From Thermosediminibacter litoriperuensis (GTDB lineage Bacteria; Bacillota; Thermosediminibacteria; Thermosediminibacterales; Thermosediminibacteraceae), in NCBI RefSeq assembly GCF_008124715.1, contig NZ_VNHO01000006.1:1-64000 (forward strand): DNA of 64,000 nucleotides, in the 5' to 3' direction. A program made the translations under genes and the position numbers. Of this stretch, positions 10,699-18,909 are shown one piece after another; positions within the stretch are counted from its first letter, which is position 1, and the number at the start of each line of letters is the position of its first letter. The notes beneath the pieces are model-generated. The model saw only the letters and a program-made list of their open reading frames with translations. It was not told the DNA's origin and did no database searches.

Positions 10699-11655
10699 CT
10701 ACGGGCTGCGTTTCGCGCGCTTGGGCGCCAGGAATTCGGCGTAGTCGGCCCCCAGGTAAGTCTTTAAAAGCCCTTCTATGGTCGCATCGGATATCTTCAC
10801 CTTTTTGTCTATAAGGTCCAGCCACAAGGGAATTCCCCTGCCGGATTCAGGGGTGAGGGTATATATCAGGTTTTCCACGAGCCCCAGGTACTCGTACTGT
10901 TCCTCCAGCAGGTCGATGCCGATAGGCTTGGGATCACCCGAGGTGCGCATAAATATGGTGCGGAATCCCTCCTTAAAGCAGCCCGGCGCCACTTCCAGCC
11001 CCTCGCCCACGTCCAGCACGCCGAAGAGCAGCTCCCAGTCGCAGGCGCCGGTCACGGCCTCGGGCAGGACGCCCTTCAGCGCCGAGCTTATAACCCGCGT
11101 GGAGATACCTTCCACCACACCGGCCAGCAGGGTACCCGAATCCAGCGCCGCTTCTTTAAGCTTTTCCCAGAGGTGTTTTGCCTCTATTTTCAACCTTACC
11201 AGCGAACCGTCGATGAGCAGCACCGCAGGGCTGAATTTTTCTACAGCCGACAGCGCCGCCCGGGCTTCCAGCCCCGCCAGGCTGGTTTTCACCAGCTCCT
11301 GGTAGCCGGCCTCGTCCACCGCTTCCTCAAAGAGCAGCGGGCAGATCACGTGCTGAAAATATATTTCCTCTTCCGCCACCGTACTTTTAGCCATAGCCTG
11401 CTGGAGAGTTATTACGTACGGGAAAATCCCACCGGTACTGTTGGTAGAACCGTCCACGCCGGCAACGCCGCCCTTTTTCATTACTCGCTCGAGCTCAATT
11501 TTAGACATTTTCCGACTTTTTATGAACCTTCCCATGCCGCTCTCGACTATATATGCCCTCATGCCGGCCCTGTCCGGCCTCTGTTCGAGCCTTTTTCTCA
11601 CGGCCCCGGCCGCCTGCCGGAATTCGTTTTTCAAGCCTTCGTTCAACTCCTGCAA
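10699..11655 (-). CDS. nurA: NurA-domain nuclease (DNA-end resection partner of HerA)
   Basis: NurA is a dimeric, manganese-dependent nuclease with an RNase H-like fold that degrades 5' strands together with HerA. The 318-residue product shows the expected acidic motifs: GVDGS (Asp68), LLIDGSL (Asp149) and, near the C-terminus, PLWLDLIDKKV. The start is a TTG at 11655 preceded by GGGAGTGATTAGGT. The gene is divergent from abrB and precedes herA on the same strand. In B. subtilis, abrB and metS are adjacent, so the nurA-herA pair looks like an insertion at this point. Confidence 0.85.
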   Translation of the reverse strand: MQELNEGLKNEFRQAAGAVRKRLEQRPDRAGMRAYIVESGMGRFIKSRKMSKIELERVMKKGGVAGVDGSTNSTGGIFPYVITLQQAMAKSTVAEEEIYFQHVICPLLFEEAVDEAGYQELVKTSLAGLEARAALSAVEKFSPAVLLIDGSLVRLKIEAKHLWEKLKEAALDSGTLLAGVVEGISTRVISSALKGVLPEAVTGACDWELLFGVLDVGEGLEVAPGCFKEGFRTIFMRTSGDPKPIGIDLLEEQYEYLGLVENLIYTLTPESGRGIPLWLDLIDKKVKISDATIEGLLKTYLGADYAEFLAPKRAKRSP

Positions 11656-11708
11656 ACCTAATCACTCCCGTGGGATGTTAAAAAAATGTTATCAATTTTT
11701 ATACAATG

Positions 11709-11737
11709 TTGACTTTTATTGGTAGTTTTGGTATGAT
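11709..11737 (+). promoter_or_regulatory. Promoter for abrB
   Basis: -35 TTGACT (11709-11714), 17-base spacer, -10 TATGAT (11732-11737). It lies about 50 bases upstream of the abrB start in the divergent nurA-abrB gap. Confidence 0.85.
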
Positions 11738-11787
11738 TTTCAGAGGGGGTAAATGTCGAAAAAAGTAAAAAGGGGGCAAAAAACTAG

Positions 11788-12039
11788 ATGAAATCAACGG
11801 GGGTTGTCAGAAAAGTTGATGAATTGGGCCGGGTCGTTATCCCCATAGAGCTCAGGCGCACCCTGGACATCAGCGAAAAGGACGCCCTTGAAATCTATGT
11901 GGATACCGATAAGATTATTCTGAAGAAATACCAGCCCGGATGCATATTCTGCGGAAGCGCGGAGAATATCATTGTCTTTAAGGGAAAGAATATTTGCCAA
12001 AAGTGCGCAGGCCAAATCGAACAAGCGAAAAAAAATTAA
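11788..12039 (+). CDS. abrB: AbrB-family transition-state regulator
   Basis: A small (83-residue) DNA-binding protein of the AbrB/SpoVT swapped-hairpin family. The N-terminus MKSTGVVRKVDELGRVVIP is diagnostic of this fold and the rest of the domain (ELRRTLDISEKDALEIY) is intact. The C-terminal half holds CIFCG and CQKC cysteine pairs, a putative metal-binding knuckle seen in many clostridial homologues. In B. subtilis AbrB represses stationary-phase genes; the target set here is unknown. The ATG follows AAAGGGGGCA. A terminator follows directly. Confidence 0.92.
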   Translation: MKSTGVVRKVDELGRVVIPIELRRTLDISEKDALEIYVDTDKIILKKYQPGCIFCGSAENIIVFKGKNICQKCAGQIEQAKKN

Positions 12040-12070
12040 AGAAGAGACTCCTGTCTCTTCTCTTTTTTAT
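12040..12070 (+). terminator. Rho-independent terminator of abrB
   Basis: The stem AGAAGAGAC/GTCTCTTCT with loop TCCT (12040-12061) is followed by CTTTTTTATTTTT. It lies right after the abrB stop codon. Confidence 0.9.
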
Positions 12071-12109
12071 TTTTAGCCAAGACTATAGTACATTAAATTT
12101 GGAGAATTG

Positions 12110-12940
12110 TCAAGAATTTCCGCAACTTCCGCCCTCCATCATCTCCCTGGAACGGCGGGCGGCGCTGTTCACCGCCTGTATTATGCAATTGGTAAAGCCC
12201 ATCCTCTCCAGGGTTTCTATACCCGCCATCGTCGTACCTCCCGGCGACGTAACCTTTTTCCTAAGGCAGACGGGGTGTTCTCCCGTCTCCTTTACCATCT
12301 TGGCGGCCCCAAAGACCGTCTGAACCGCAAGCTCATACGAAATCTCCCGGGGGAGACCCTCCTTCATGCCGGCTTCGGTGAGGGCTTCCATCATCAGGTA
12401 TACATAGGCGGGCCCGCTGCCGGAAAGGGCGGTAACCGCATCCAGCCATTTTTCGTCCACTTTTATGACCTGGCCCACCGAGGAAAAAATCCTGAAGGCC
12501 TTTTCCAGGTCATCCCGTCCCGCATGACGCCCGGCGGCGATAGCAGTGGCCGACTCCTTCACCTGACACGACGTGTTTGGCATGGCTCTGATCACCCTAA
12601 TCCGCTTCCCGGCAAATTCCTCAATCCGGGATGTGGTGATGCCGGCGGCCACCGAAATTATGGTGTGCTGCTGTGTCAGAAAATCTCTTATCTTCAGCAT
12701 GATGCCTTTTACATCCCCGGGTTTTACGGCGATAACCAGCGTGCCGCATTCTCCAACCAGCCTACCGTAGTCTCTAGTAGTATTTACACCGTAGGTTTTT
12801 TCAAAAAATTTCAGGCGGTCATCGTTTTTCCTGTTTATAACGAAGATATCCTCCGGCGCAAGCACCGAAGCGCTTAATATCCCCTTCAAAAGGGCTTCTG
12901 CCATAGAACCTGCTCCAAAAAATCCCAGCCTGTTCTGCAT
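12110..12940 (-). CDS. proC: Pyrroline-5-carboxylate reductase
   Basis: ProC catalyses the last step of proline synthesis, NAD(P)H-dependent reduction of pyrroline-5-carboxylate. The 276-residue protein begins MQNRLGFFGAGSMAEALLKG, the dinucleotide-binding loop, and has the C-terminal signature SGSGPAYVYLMMEALTEAG. The ATG at 12940 is preceded by GGGGAGGTGATACC on the minus strand. A proline T-box leader precedes it, so expression should respond to the charging of tRNA-Pro. It sits between rsmI and abrB, which are neighbours in B. subtilis. Confidence 0.97.
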   Translation of the reverse strand: MQNRLGFFGAGSMAEALLKGILSASVLAPEDIFVINRKNDDRLKFFEKTYGVNTTRDYGRLVGECGTLVIAVKPGDVKGIMLKIRDFLTQQHTIISVAAGITTSRIEEFAGKRIRVIRAMPNTSCQVKESATAIAAGRHAGRDDLEKAFRIFSSVGQVIKVDEKWLDAVTALSGSGPAYVYLMMEALTEAGMKEGLPREISYELAVQTVFGAAKMVKETGEHPVCLRKKVTSPGGTTMAGIETLERMGFTNCIIQAVNSAARRSREMMEGGSCGNS

Positions 12941-12974
12941 AAGGTATCACCTCCCCATATTCCCCGCATAAAAC

Positions 12975-13255
12975 AAAAAACCCTTCACCACAAAAAGGGC
13001 GAAAGGTTTTATTCCGCGGTACCACCTTTATTGGCCGCTCGGCCCGCTCGTTCCGGTACGCCCCGGGTTTATGATCCGGGGTTATACCTTCCCTTTTAAC
13101 GGTAGGATTACCGGTTAGGCTCATCGCCTCCAGCTCCGGGACGGGTTCGGAAAATCCTGCGCAGGAAGCCTTTCAGCCTGTGGACTTCCCTCTCTTTCCG
13201 CCGGGATTTTACCTACTTTTTCCCTTCAACGCCTTCTTCGGATTTATAAATATAC
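12975..13255 (-). promoter_or_regulatory. T-box riboswitch, proline-specific, upstream of proC
   Basis: On the minus strand the leader contains AAGGTGGTACCGCGGAA (T-box, about 13012-13028) and ends in a terminator: CCCTTTTTGTGGTGAAGGG plus TTTTTTG around 12976-12998. The upstream stem contains CCGAAC-CCG-TCC, with the same GAAC preceding the specifier as in the metG leader; the candidate specifier CCG (13142-13144) codes for proline. An AGGCGATGAG segment further down is part of the conserved core. The specifier was assigned by eye. It fits the downstream proC gene. Confidence 0.93.
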
Positions 13256-13262
13256 GATAATT

Positions 13263-13290
13263 ATTATACCTTATTCTCAGCCAAAGTCAA
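13263..13290 (-). promoter_or_regulatory. Promoter for the proC T-box transcript
   Basis: On the minus strand: -35 TTGACT (13285-13290), 16-base spacer, -10 TATAAT (13263-13268). The T-box leader starts just downstream. Confidence 0.85.
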
Positions 13291-13405
13291 CATCGGCGGC
13301 TTTTCAATTTTTACAATAAGTCACGCACGGGCTAGAAAATAAATATGCTATGATCAAGCTGGGGCCGCTGCAAATCAGCGCAGGCCTTGGGCCGGCGCCC
13401 TGACA

Positions 13406-14281
13406 TCACTCTTTTTCGCTTTCTACCAGCAGCTTATACGCTTCCCTTCTCGAAACCCCCAGTTCTTTCGCAGCTGTCTTCATGGCCTTTTTTTTATCCA
13501 TTCCCTGGTTCATGTAAGTCCTTATCCTGTCTAAAAGCAGTCGCCTTGATTCTTCATCCTCGAGATCAATACCGCCCGTTTCGGGTTTCTCCCCCCTGAA
13601 TCCCTCCAGCACCAGCACAATTTCGCCCCTGGGAGGCTCACTCCGGTACCTCATTACAGCCTCTTCCACCGAACCCCGGAAAAATTCCTCGTGAACCTTG
13701 GTCATCTCCCTGGCAACGGTTATTCTCCTGTTCCCCAGGATCTCCCGGATGTCCGAAAGGCTCTTTAAAAGCCGGTGGGGCGCTTCATAAAATACGATGG
13801 TTCTTTCCTCATCTTTGAGCTCCGCCAGCCTTTTTCGCCTCTCGCTGGATTTTTGAGGAAGAAAACCCTCGAAAACGAATTTGCCGGTGCTCAACCCTGA
13901 CGCGGCGACGGCGCATATCACCGCCGACGGCCCCGGCAGCGGCACGACCCTGATCCCGGCTTCCACCGCCTTTTTTACCAGGTCTTCCCCCGGGTCGGAG
14001 ATTCCGGGCGTGCCCGCATCCGAAACCAGAGCTACGCTTTTGCCCTCCAGAAGGTCCCTCACGATCTCCTCGCCTTTTTCAGCCCTGTTGTGTTCCCGGT
14101 AGCTGGTGAGCGGCGTCTTTATGCCGTAATGGTTTAAAAGCTTTCTGGTAACCCTCGTATCCTCGGCGGCGATGTAATCGACTTCCTTTAAAACCCTCAA
14201 AACCCTCAGGGTTATGTCTTCCAGGTTTCCTATGGGCGTCGGACAAAGGTAAAGAATCCCGGGCTCTTTTTTTTCAGCCAT
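13406..14281 (-). CDS. rsmI: 16S rRNA (cytidine1402-2'-O)-methyltransferase RsmI
   Basis: RsmI uses S-adenosylmethionine to 2'-O-methylate C1402 in the ribosomal decoding centre. The 291-residue product begins with ILYLCPTPIGNLEDITLRVL, a diagnostic RsmI/tetrapyrrole-methylase fold start, and has VALVSDAGTPGISDPGE and VPLPGPSAVICAVAASG, the SAM-binding loops. The C-terminal extension ends in a helix-turn-helix-like tail (KAMKTAAKELGVSRREAYKL). The ATG at 14281 follows GAGAGGGATG. The gap downstream (13291-13405) holds the proC promoter edge and no gene. Confidence 0.96.
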   Translation of the reverse strand: MAEKKEPGILYLCPTPIGNLEDITLRVLRVLKEVDYIAAEDTRVTRKLLNHYGIKTPLTSYREHNRAEKGEEIVRDLLEGKSVALVSDAGTPGISDPGEDLVKKAVEAGIRVVPLPGPSAVICAVAASGLSTGKFVFEGFLPQKSSERRKRLAELKDEERTIVFYEAPHRLLKSLSDIREILGNRRITVAREMTKVHEEFFRGSVEEAVMRYRSEPPRGEIVLVLEGFRGEKPETGGIDLEDEESRRLLLDRIRTYMNQGMDKKKAMKTAAKELGVSRREAYKLLVESEKE

Positions 14282-14466
14282 GGCCGAACATCCCTCTCTT
14301 TATACGGCAGGTAGAAGTGTATTCGTAATCCGATAAAATAATTATAATATTTTTCCCGGACAAATAAAATGGGTCGGTTCCCGCGAAGAAAGCGCACGAG
14401 GATTTTGCCAATTGTCAAGCCGGGGGTATTGAAAGAGAAGCGGAGCCCTACAGCCTGCTTCTTGTT

Positions 14467-14488
14467 TGTGGATAAATCTGTGGAAACT
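14467..14488 (+). promoter_or_regulatory. DnaA-box-like pair upstream of the GNAT gene promoter
   Basis: TGTGGATAA at 14467-14475 is a perfect match to the DnaA box (complement TTATCCACA), and TGTGGAAAC at 14480-14488 is a relaxed match. They lie 12-33 bases upstream of the -35 element of the GNAT gene promoter and about 19 kb from oriC. The role is inferred from sequence only. Confidence 0.45.
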
Positions 14489-14499
14489 GTGTACATCTC

Positions 14500-14528
14500 T
14501 TTACAATTGCGCACCAAACGGGTATAAT
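14500..14528 (+). promoter_or_regulatory. Promoter for the GNAT acetyltransferase gene
   Basis: -35 TTTACA (14500-14505), 17-base spacer, -10 TATAAT (14523-14528), about 50 bases upstream of the ATG. The rest of the 14282-14466 gap has no convincing gene. Confidence 0.85.
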
Positions 14529-14578
14529 GTTGGAAATTTGCATATTTTGCAAAGGTTATGTATAAGGAGGGGGCCAAA

Positions 14579-15124
14579 ATGTTCACCGGTGAAAAGGTGA
14601 GGTTGAGAGCTTATCGAAAGGAGGACCTGGATAAGGCGCTCCAATTTATTAACGACCCGGAAGTACGGCGTTTCCTTGCTCCCGGCATTCCGTTCCCTAT
14701 GACAGTAGCCGATGAAGAGAAATTTCTGTCAAAGCAGAGCGCCTTCAACACCGATGCCTATTCGTTTGCCATAGAAACCCTGGAAGGAGAGTACATTGGC
14801 GGCTGCGGCATAAATAATATCGACTGGAAGAACAGCGTTGCGGTCGTAGGAATTTTTATCGGCAATAAAGACTACTGGGGAAAGGGATACGGCACCGACG
14901 CCATGCGGGTCCTTTTGCGATTCATCTTCGAGCAGATGAACATAAATAAAGTCAAACTCTTCGTCTACGACTTCAACAAGAGGGCCATCCGGTGCTACGA
15001 AAAATGCGGGTTCAAAGTGGAGGGAGTGCTGCGGCAGGAGATATACCGGGACGGCGAGTATCACGACCAGCTGGTCATGGGAATTCTGCGCAGCGAGTGG
15101 TTCGGCGCCGAAAATAGGAGGTAA
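14579..15124 (+). CDS. GNAT-family N-acetyltransferase (RimJ/RimL-like)
   Basis: The 181-residue protein transfers an acetyl group from acetyl-CoA to an amine of unknown identity. It begins MFTGEKVRLRAYRKEDLDKAL and has the GNAT acetyl-CoA binding loop (KDYWGKGYGTDAMRVLLRF), followed by NINKVKLFVYDFNKRAIRCYEKCGF, a typical RimJ/RimL or spermidine-acetyltransferase-like ending. The ATG at 14579 follows AAGGAGGGGGCCAAA. It stands alone with its own promoter, and a TPP riboswitch begins 160 bases downstream. A specific substrate cannot be given. Confidence 0.85.
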   Translation: MFTGEKVRLRAYRKEDLDKALQFINDPEVRRFLAPGIPFPMTVADEEKFLSKQSAFNTDAYSFAIETLEGEYIGGCGINNIDWKNSVAVVGIFIGNKDYWGKGYGTDAMRVLLRFIFEQMNINKVKLFVYDFNKRAIRCYEKCGFKVEGVLRQEIYRDGEYHDQLVMGILRSEWFGAENRR

Positions 15125-15282
15125 TTTACTGGAAAATTTCAGCTTATGAGGTATTGGCTTCGACCGCACCCCCGCTCTGGGCGTTTTAAAAATTTTCTGA
15201 TGTAAAATTAAAAGGAAAAGGTTATTTTCCGTAGAATATATAATATAATTATTAATAATATTACCCAAAACCATATAAATTC

Positions 15283-15375
15283 CTGCTGGGGGAGCTTCGG
15301 CTGAGAGGAAACCCGGGGCTTCGGGTTTCGACCCCTTGGACCTGACCAGGGTAATGCCTGCGTAGGGAAGCAGTC
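15283..15375 (+). promoter_or_regulatory. TPP (thiamine pyrophosphate) riboswitch upstream of thiD-thiE
   Basis: The conserved thi-box elements are present in order: GGGGGAGC, GGCTGAGAGG (pyrimidine-binding arm), ACCC, then CCTTGGACCTGACCAGGGTAATGCC-type (in shorter pieces TTGGACCTGA, GGGTAATGCC) and GCGTAGGGAAGCAGT closing helix P1 with CTGCTGGG. Binding of TPP would favour the terminator at 15416-15445 and shut off thiD-thiE. Confidence 0.97.
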
Positions 15376-15415
15376 CGGTAGCAATGCCCCGATTCCGGGG
15401 CACGAATCGAACTTA

Positions 15416-15445
15416 GCCCACCTACTCGGGTGGGTTAATTTATTT
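15416..15445 (+). terminator. Regulated terminator of the TPP riboswitch
   Basis: The stem CCCACC/GGTGGG (about 15417-15434) is followed by TTAATTTATTTT and then by the thiD ribosome binding site. A second hairpin (GCCCCGATTCCGGGGC, 15386-15401) sits between it and the aptamer and may act as the alternative structure. Confidence 0.75.
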
Positions 15446-15461
15446 TGAGGAGGATAAGATT

Positions 15462-16265
15462 ATGAGACTCGCCCTTACGATCGCCGGCTCCGATTCCGGA
15501 GGGGGAGCCGGAATTCAGGCCGACCTCAAGACTTTCAGCGCCCACGGAGTATTCGGGATGAGCGTCATAACCTCCGTCACCGCCCAGAACACAAAAGCGG
15601 TGATCGGAGTTGAGGACGTCTCTCCGGAAATGGTTTACCTGCAGATAAAGGCCGTGTTCGAGGACCTGCCGCCCGATGCGGTGAAGATAGGCATGGTATC
15701 CTCGGAGAGCATAATAAGGTCCGTTGCGAGAGGCCTTGATGAATTCGGTCCGGAAAAAGTGGTGCTGGACCCGGTCATGATCTCGAAAAGCGGGCACGCC
15801 CTCTTGAAGCCCAACGCCGTTGAGGCCCTGAAAAAGGAACTGCTTCCCAGGTGCCTTGTAGTCACCCCCAACATACCCGAGGCGGAGGCCCTGAGCGGAA
15901 TGAGCATAAAGGGCGTCGAGGATATGAAGAGGGCCGCCGAAAGGATTATGTCCTACGGCTGCCGGGCGGTGGTCGTTAAGGGGGGCCACCTGGAAGGAGA
16001 CGCCCTGGACGTATTTTTCAACGGCCGGGAATTTCGAGAGCTCAAGTCTGAAAAGATCTGCACGAGAAACACCCACGGCACCGGTTGCACCTTTTCCTCG
16101 GCGGTAGCCGCGAACCTGGCTCTGGGCTATGACCTTTTTACATCGGTCAGGCTCGCAAAGGAGTATATCACTGTGGCAATAAAAAATTCCCTGAATATAG
16201 GCGGGGGGGTGGGGCCCGTCCACCACTTTTACGAGCTATACCGCAGGTCGGGATTGAACGTATAG
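15462..16265 (+). CDS. thiD: Hydroxymethylpyrimidine/phosphomethylpyrimidine kinase ThiD
   Basis: ThiD phosphorylates hydroxymethylpyrimidine twice to give HMP-PP for thiamine synthesis. The 267-residue product starts MRLALTIAGSDSGGGAGIQ, the ribokinase-family substrate loop, and has the C-terminal catalytic THGTGCTFSSAVA segment. The ATG follows GAGGAGGATAAGATT. It is under the TPP riboswitch and is followed 19 bases later by thiE. The genes for making HMP and the thiazole are not in this window, so the pair could serve salvage or complete a split pathway. Confidence 0.97.
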   Translation: MRLALTIAGSDSGGGAGIQADLKTFSAHGVFGMSVITSVTAQNTKAVIGVEDVSPEMVYLQIKAVFEDLPPDAVKIGMVSSESIIRSVARGLDEFGPEKVVLDPVMISKSGHALLKPNAVEALKKELLPRCLVVTPNIPEAEALSGMSIKGVEDMKRAAERIMSYGCRAVVVKGGHLEGDALDVFFNGREFRELKSEKICTRNTHGTGCTFSSAVAANLALGYDLFTSVRLAKEYITVAIKNSLNIGGGVGPVHHFYELYRRSGLNV

Positions 16266-16284
16266 GGGAAGGGAGGTGACAGCA

Positions 16285-16914
16285 TTGAAACCGGACTTTA
16301 CCCTTTATGCCGTAACCGACAGGTCATACCTTAACGGCAGGGACCTGGTCGAAGCCGTGGAAGAAGCCATAAAGGCCGGAATAACGGTGCTGCAGCTGAG
16401 GGAAAAGAACGCGCCGGGGAGGGAGTTTTACGAGCTGGCCCTCCGGCTCAGGGAGCTGACCAGAGTTTACGGTATCCCCTTTATTATTAACGACCGGGTG
16501 GACATAGCCCTGGCGGTGGATGCCGACGGCGTCCACGTGGGCCAGGAAGACATCCCGGCGGATGTGGCAAGAAAAATCATAGGACCCGGCAAAATCCTGG
16601 GCGTCTCGGCCAGCACCGTGGAAGAAGCCATCAGGGCCGAACAAGACGGAGCCGATTATCTGGGAGCCGGCGCCGTATTTCCTTCCCCCACCAAGCCCTC
16701 TTCCGAAGCAATCGGCCTGGAAGGCCTGAAAAAAATCAAAAACGCGGTTAAAATTCCTGTAGTTGCCATAGGAGGCATCACCGGGGACAACGCCAAAGAG
16801 GTTACGGCAACCGGAGTCGACGGCATCTGCTGCATTTCAGCGGTATTTTGCGGCGACATAACCGAAAACGTCATTGCATTGAGGCGGACGATATCCGCAT
16901 CAAAGAAATCTTAA
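16285..16914 (+). CDS. thiE: Thiamine phosphate synthase ThiE
   Basis: ThiE joins HMP-PP with hydroxyethylthiazole phosphate to make thiamine phosphate. The 209-residue TIM barrel shows LYAVTDR, VLQLREKN, NDRVDIALAVDADGVHVGQED and VVAIGGI, all typical. The start is the TTG at 16285, because GGGAGGTGA (containing an in-frame GTG at 16276) is the ribosome binding site. It is the last gene of the TPP-controlled operon; the next gene is convergent. Confidence 0.96.
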   Translation: MKPDFTLYAVTDRSYLNGRDLVEAVEEAIKAGITVLQLREKNAPGREFYELALRLRELTRVYGIPFIINDRVDIALAVDADGVHVGQEDIPADVARKIIGPGKILGVSASTVEEAIRAEQDGADYLGAGAVFPSPTKPSSEAIGLEGLKKIKNAVKIPVVAIGGITGDNAKEVTATGVDGICCISAVFCGDITENVIALRRTISASKKS

Positions 16915-16919
16915 CGGAG

Positions 16920-17780
16920 TCATTTTTTGTAGGGAAGTTTCAAAAGTTCCGGGACGGTCACGAACCGGTAGCCTTCCTTTTTCAGCGTCACGATGACATC
17001 CTCCAGAGCGGCCACGGACCCGGCGAGGTTCTCTTCTTTGCTACCGGCGGAATGTTGCAGTATTATGCTGCCTTCTCTGACGTTTTCCAGGATGTTGGCC
17101 CGAACCTGTTCGGCGGTCAGGCTCTTCCAGTCCAGGGAATCCACGTTCCAGGCGACAATCTTATAGTTTAACTTCTCTATCTCTTTTACCCTCGCCTCAT
17201 CGATGGATCCATAGGGAGAGCGGAAGAGGGCGGGGCGATAGCCGGCAAGCTTGCTCAACACCTCTTCCGCCTTCATTATTTCCTGAACCATGGCCTTATT
17301 GTCCATTTTCATTATATTGGGGTGACTCCAGGTATGGTTGCCCACTACGTGCCCCTCGCGCACCATTCTTTTGACCACGCCGGGAAAAAGTTCAGCCCTT
17401 TTGCCTATCAGGAAAAATGTGGCCTTTACGTTATGTTGTTTTAAAACATCCAGGATTTGCGGGGTATAGACCGAATCCGGACCGTCATCGAAAGTCAGGG
17501 CTACCAACCTGACATTTCTGGGACCTTCCCGGTAAAACAATTTCGGAAACCGGGAACTCAGATCATCGATCTTGCGCTGGGGAAAACCACGGTTATCCCG
17601 CTCCGAACCTCCGGCCAGTTCAAAGTGTTCCGTTATCTCGTCAGGAGAACGGGAGGGATATGTAGGCGGTCGAAATCCCAGCCTGTTGGGGACAAACCGG
17701 AGTTCATAATCGTTGATATGCGCCCATAAGAGCAGGATACCGGCTGTTAACAAAATTCCGGCGACCAGCAGCCTTCTCAT
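16920..17780 (-). CDS. Polysaccharide deacetylase (NodB-domain, PdaB/PgdA-like)
   Basis: The N-terminus has an uncleaved-looking signal or membrane anchor (LLVAGILLTAGILLLWAHI, residues 4-22) with an extracytoplasmic catalytic domain. The NodB motifs are all present: TFDDGP (metal-binding Asp), HTWSH (two metal His), RSPYGS, and ILQHSAG with the catalytic His. It should remove N-acetyl groups from peptidoglycan or another glycan. In spore formers such enzymes often act in cortex or cell-wall modification, but which one cannot be told. It is convergent with thiE and followed upstream by a divergent hslO. Confidence 0.88.
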   Translation of the reverse strand: MRRLLVAGILLTAGILLLWAHINDYELRFVPNRLGFRPPTYPSRSPDEITEHFELAGGSERDNRGFPQRKIDDLSSRFPKLFYREGPRNVRLVALTFDDGPDSVYTPQILDVLKQHNVKATFFLIGKRAELFPGVVKRMVREGHVVGNHTWSHPNIMKMDNKAMVQEIMKAEEVLSKLAGYRPALFRSPYGSIDEARVKEIEKLNYKIVAWNVDSLDWKSLTAEQVRANILENVREGSIILQHSAGSKEENLAGSVAALEDVIVTLKKEGYRFVTVPELLKLPYKK

Positions 17781-17948
17781 TTTCCCACCTCAAATATAGA
17801 GTGACCATAAATTCCCGGTCTTATTACATCTTACATGCCGGAATCTGAAGCCGCCCGCCCGTTTGATGGTGTGTGACTGAAGCCGTGGCGAAAATATGAT
17901 ATAATACTATAAATGCAATGCGATGTGAACAGAAGGAGGCAGCGCATT

Positions 17949-18836
17949 TTGACGGAAATGAAAGACTACATGGTCAGGGCTATCGACGAGGATGCCGGAA
18001 TTCTGGCTTTTGCCGCCCGCACTACAGAGATGGTGGAGAAGGCCAGGACTACCCACGGCTGTTCTCCTACAGCCACGGCAGCCCTGGGCCGGCTGCTCAC
18101 AGCGGCGGCTATGATGGGTTCCATGCTCAAGGACGAAGGGGATACAGTAACCCTAAGGGTGGACGGCGGCGGCCCGGCCGGAACTCTTCTTGCCTTTTCG
18201 GATTTCAGGGGGAACGTGAAGGGATACATGGGTAACCCCTCGGCCGACCTGCCCCTTAACGAAAAGGGCAAGCTGGACGTGAGCGGTATAGTTGGCCGGG
18301 AAGGTACGCTTACGGTAATAAAGGACCTGGGGCTGAAGGAGCCTTACGTAGGACAGGTCCCCCTGGTTTCCGGCGAAATCGCCGAAGACATCACCTATTA
18401 TTTTGCCAGATCCGAGCAGGTGCCTTCGGCGGTCAGCCTGGGCGTACTTGTAGACAGGGACCAAAGGGTTAAGGCGGCGGGGGGATTTATCATACAGCTT
18501 CTGCCGGGCTCCACGGAAGAAACCGCAGTTTTCATCGAGGAAAAAATTAAAGGCATTAAGCCGGTCACCGAACTCCTGGATGAAAAAAATTCTCCGGAGG
18601 ACCTGATAAACCTGATACTCCCCGGCTTCAAGCTGAAATTCCTGGCCAGGCAGCCTGTAAGTTACCGCTGCTCCTGTTCCCGGGAAAGGCTGGAGAGTGT
18701 GCTTTTAAACCTGGGTCGGGGAGAGGTGGAGGAAATCCTCAAAGCCCAGCAGCGGATAGAGCTGGTGTGCCAGTACTGCCGAGAAAGGTACGAATTCACC
18801 GGCGAAGATGTGAGGCGGATCTTTGATAACGCTTAA
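17949..18836 (+). CDS. hslO: Redox-regulated chaperone Hsp33
   Basis: Hsp33 is a cytosolic holdase switched on when oxidation releases its zinc. The 295-residue product shows the typical start (MKDYMVRAIDEDAGILAFAA), a RVDGGGPAGTLLAFSD region and the C-terminal zinc cysteines CSCS and CQYC. A TTG at 17949 is chosen because AGGAGG lies 8 bases before it; the ATG at 17958 is the alternative. A -10-like TATAAT lies at about 17900 but its -35 is poor. It stands alone; a terminator follows. Confidence 0.96.
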   Translation: MTEMKDYMVRAIDEDAGILAFAARTTEMVEKARTTHGCSPTATAALGRLLTAAAMMGSMLKDEGDTVTLRVDGGGPAGTLLAFSDFRGNVKGYMGNPSADLPLNEKGKLDVSGIVGREGTLTVIKDLGLKEPYVGQVPLVSGEIAEDITYYFARSEQVPSAVSLGVLVDRDQRVKAAGGFIIQLLPGSTEETAVFIEEKIKGIKPVTELLDEKNSPEDLINLILPGFKLKFLARQPVSYRCSCSRERLESVLLNLGRGEVEEILKAQQRIELVCQYCRERYEFTGEDVRRIFDNA

Positions 18837-18857
18837 AACCCGGTTCTTAAAAAAATA

Positions 18858-18896
18858 GAGGCTGTCCTTAAATTTTCAGGACAGCCTTTTAAATTT
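18858..18896 (+). terminator. Rho-independent terminator of hslO (possibly shared with dapA)
   Basis: The stem AGGCTGTCCT/AGGACAGCCT with a short AT-rich loop ends in TTTTAAATTT, between the convergent hslO and dapA genes. Confidence 0.85.
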
Positions 18897-18909
18897 CGCC
18901 GCAAAATAG

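Noticed and set aside
12975-13255. Candidate tRNA-like gene in the proC leader
   Set aside because: The structure fits a T-box riboswitch with specifier and antiterminator; no tRNA cloverleaf was found.
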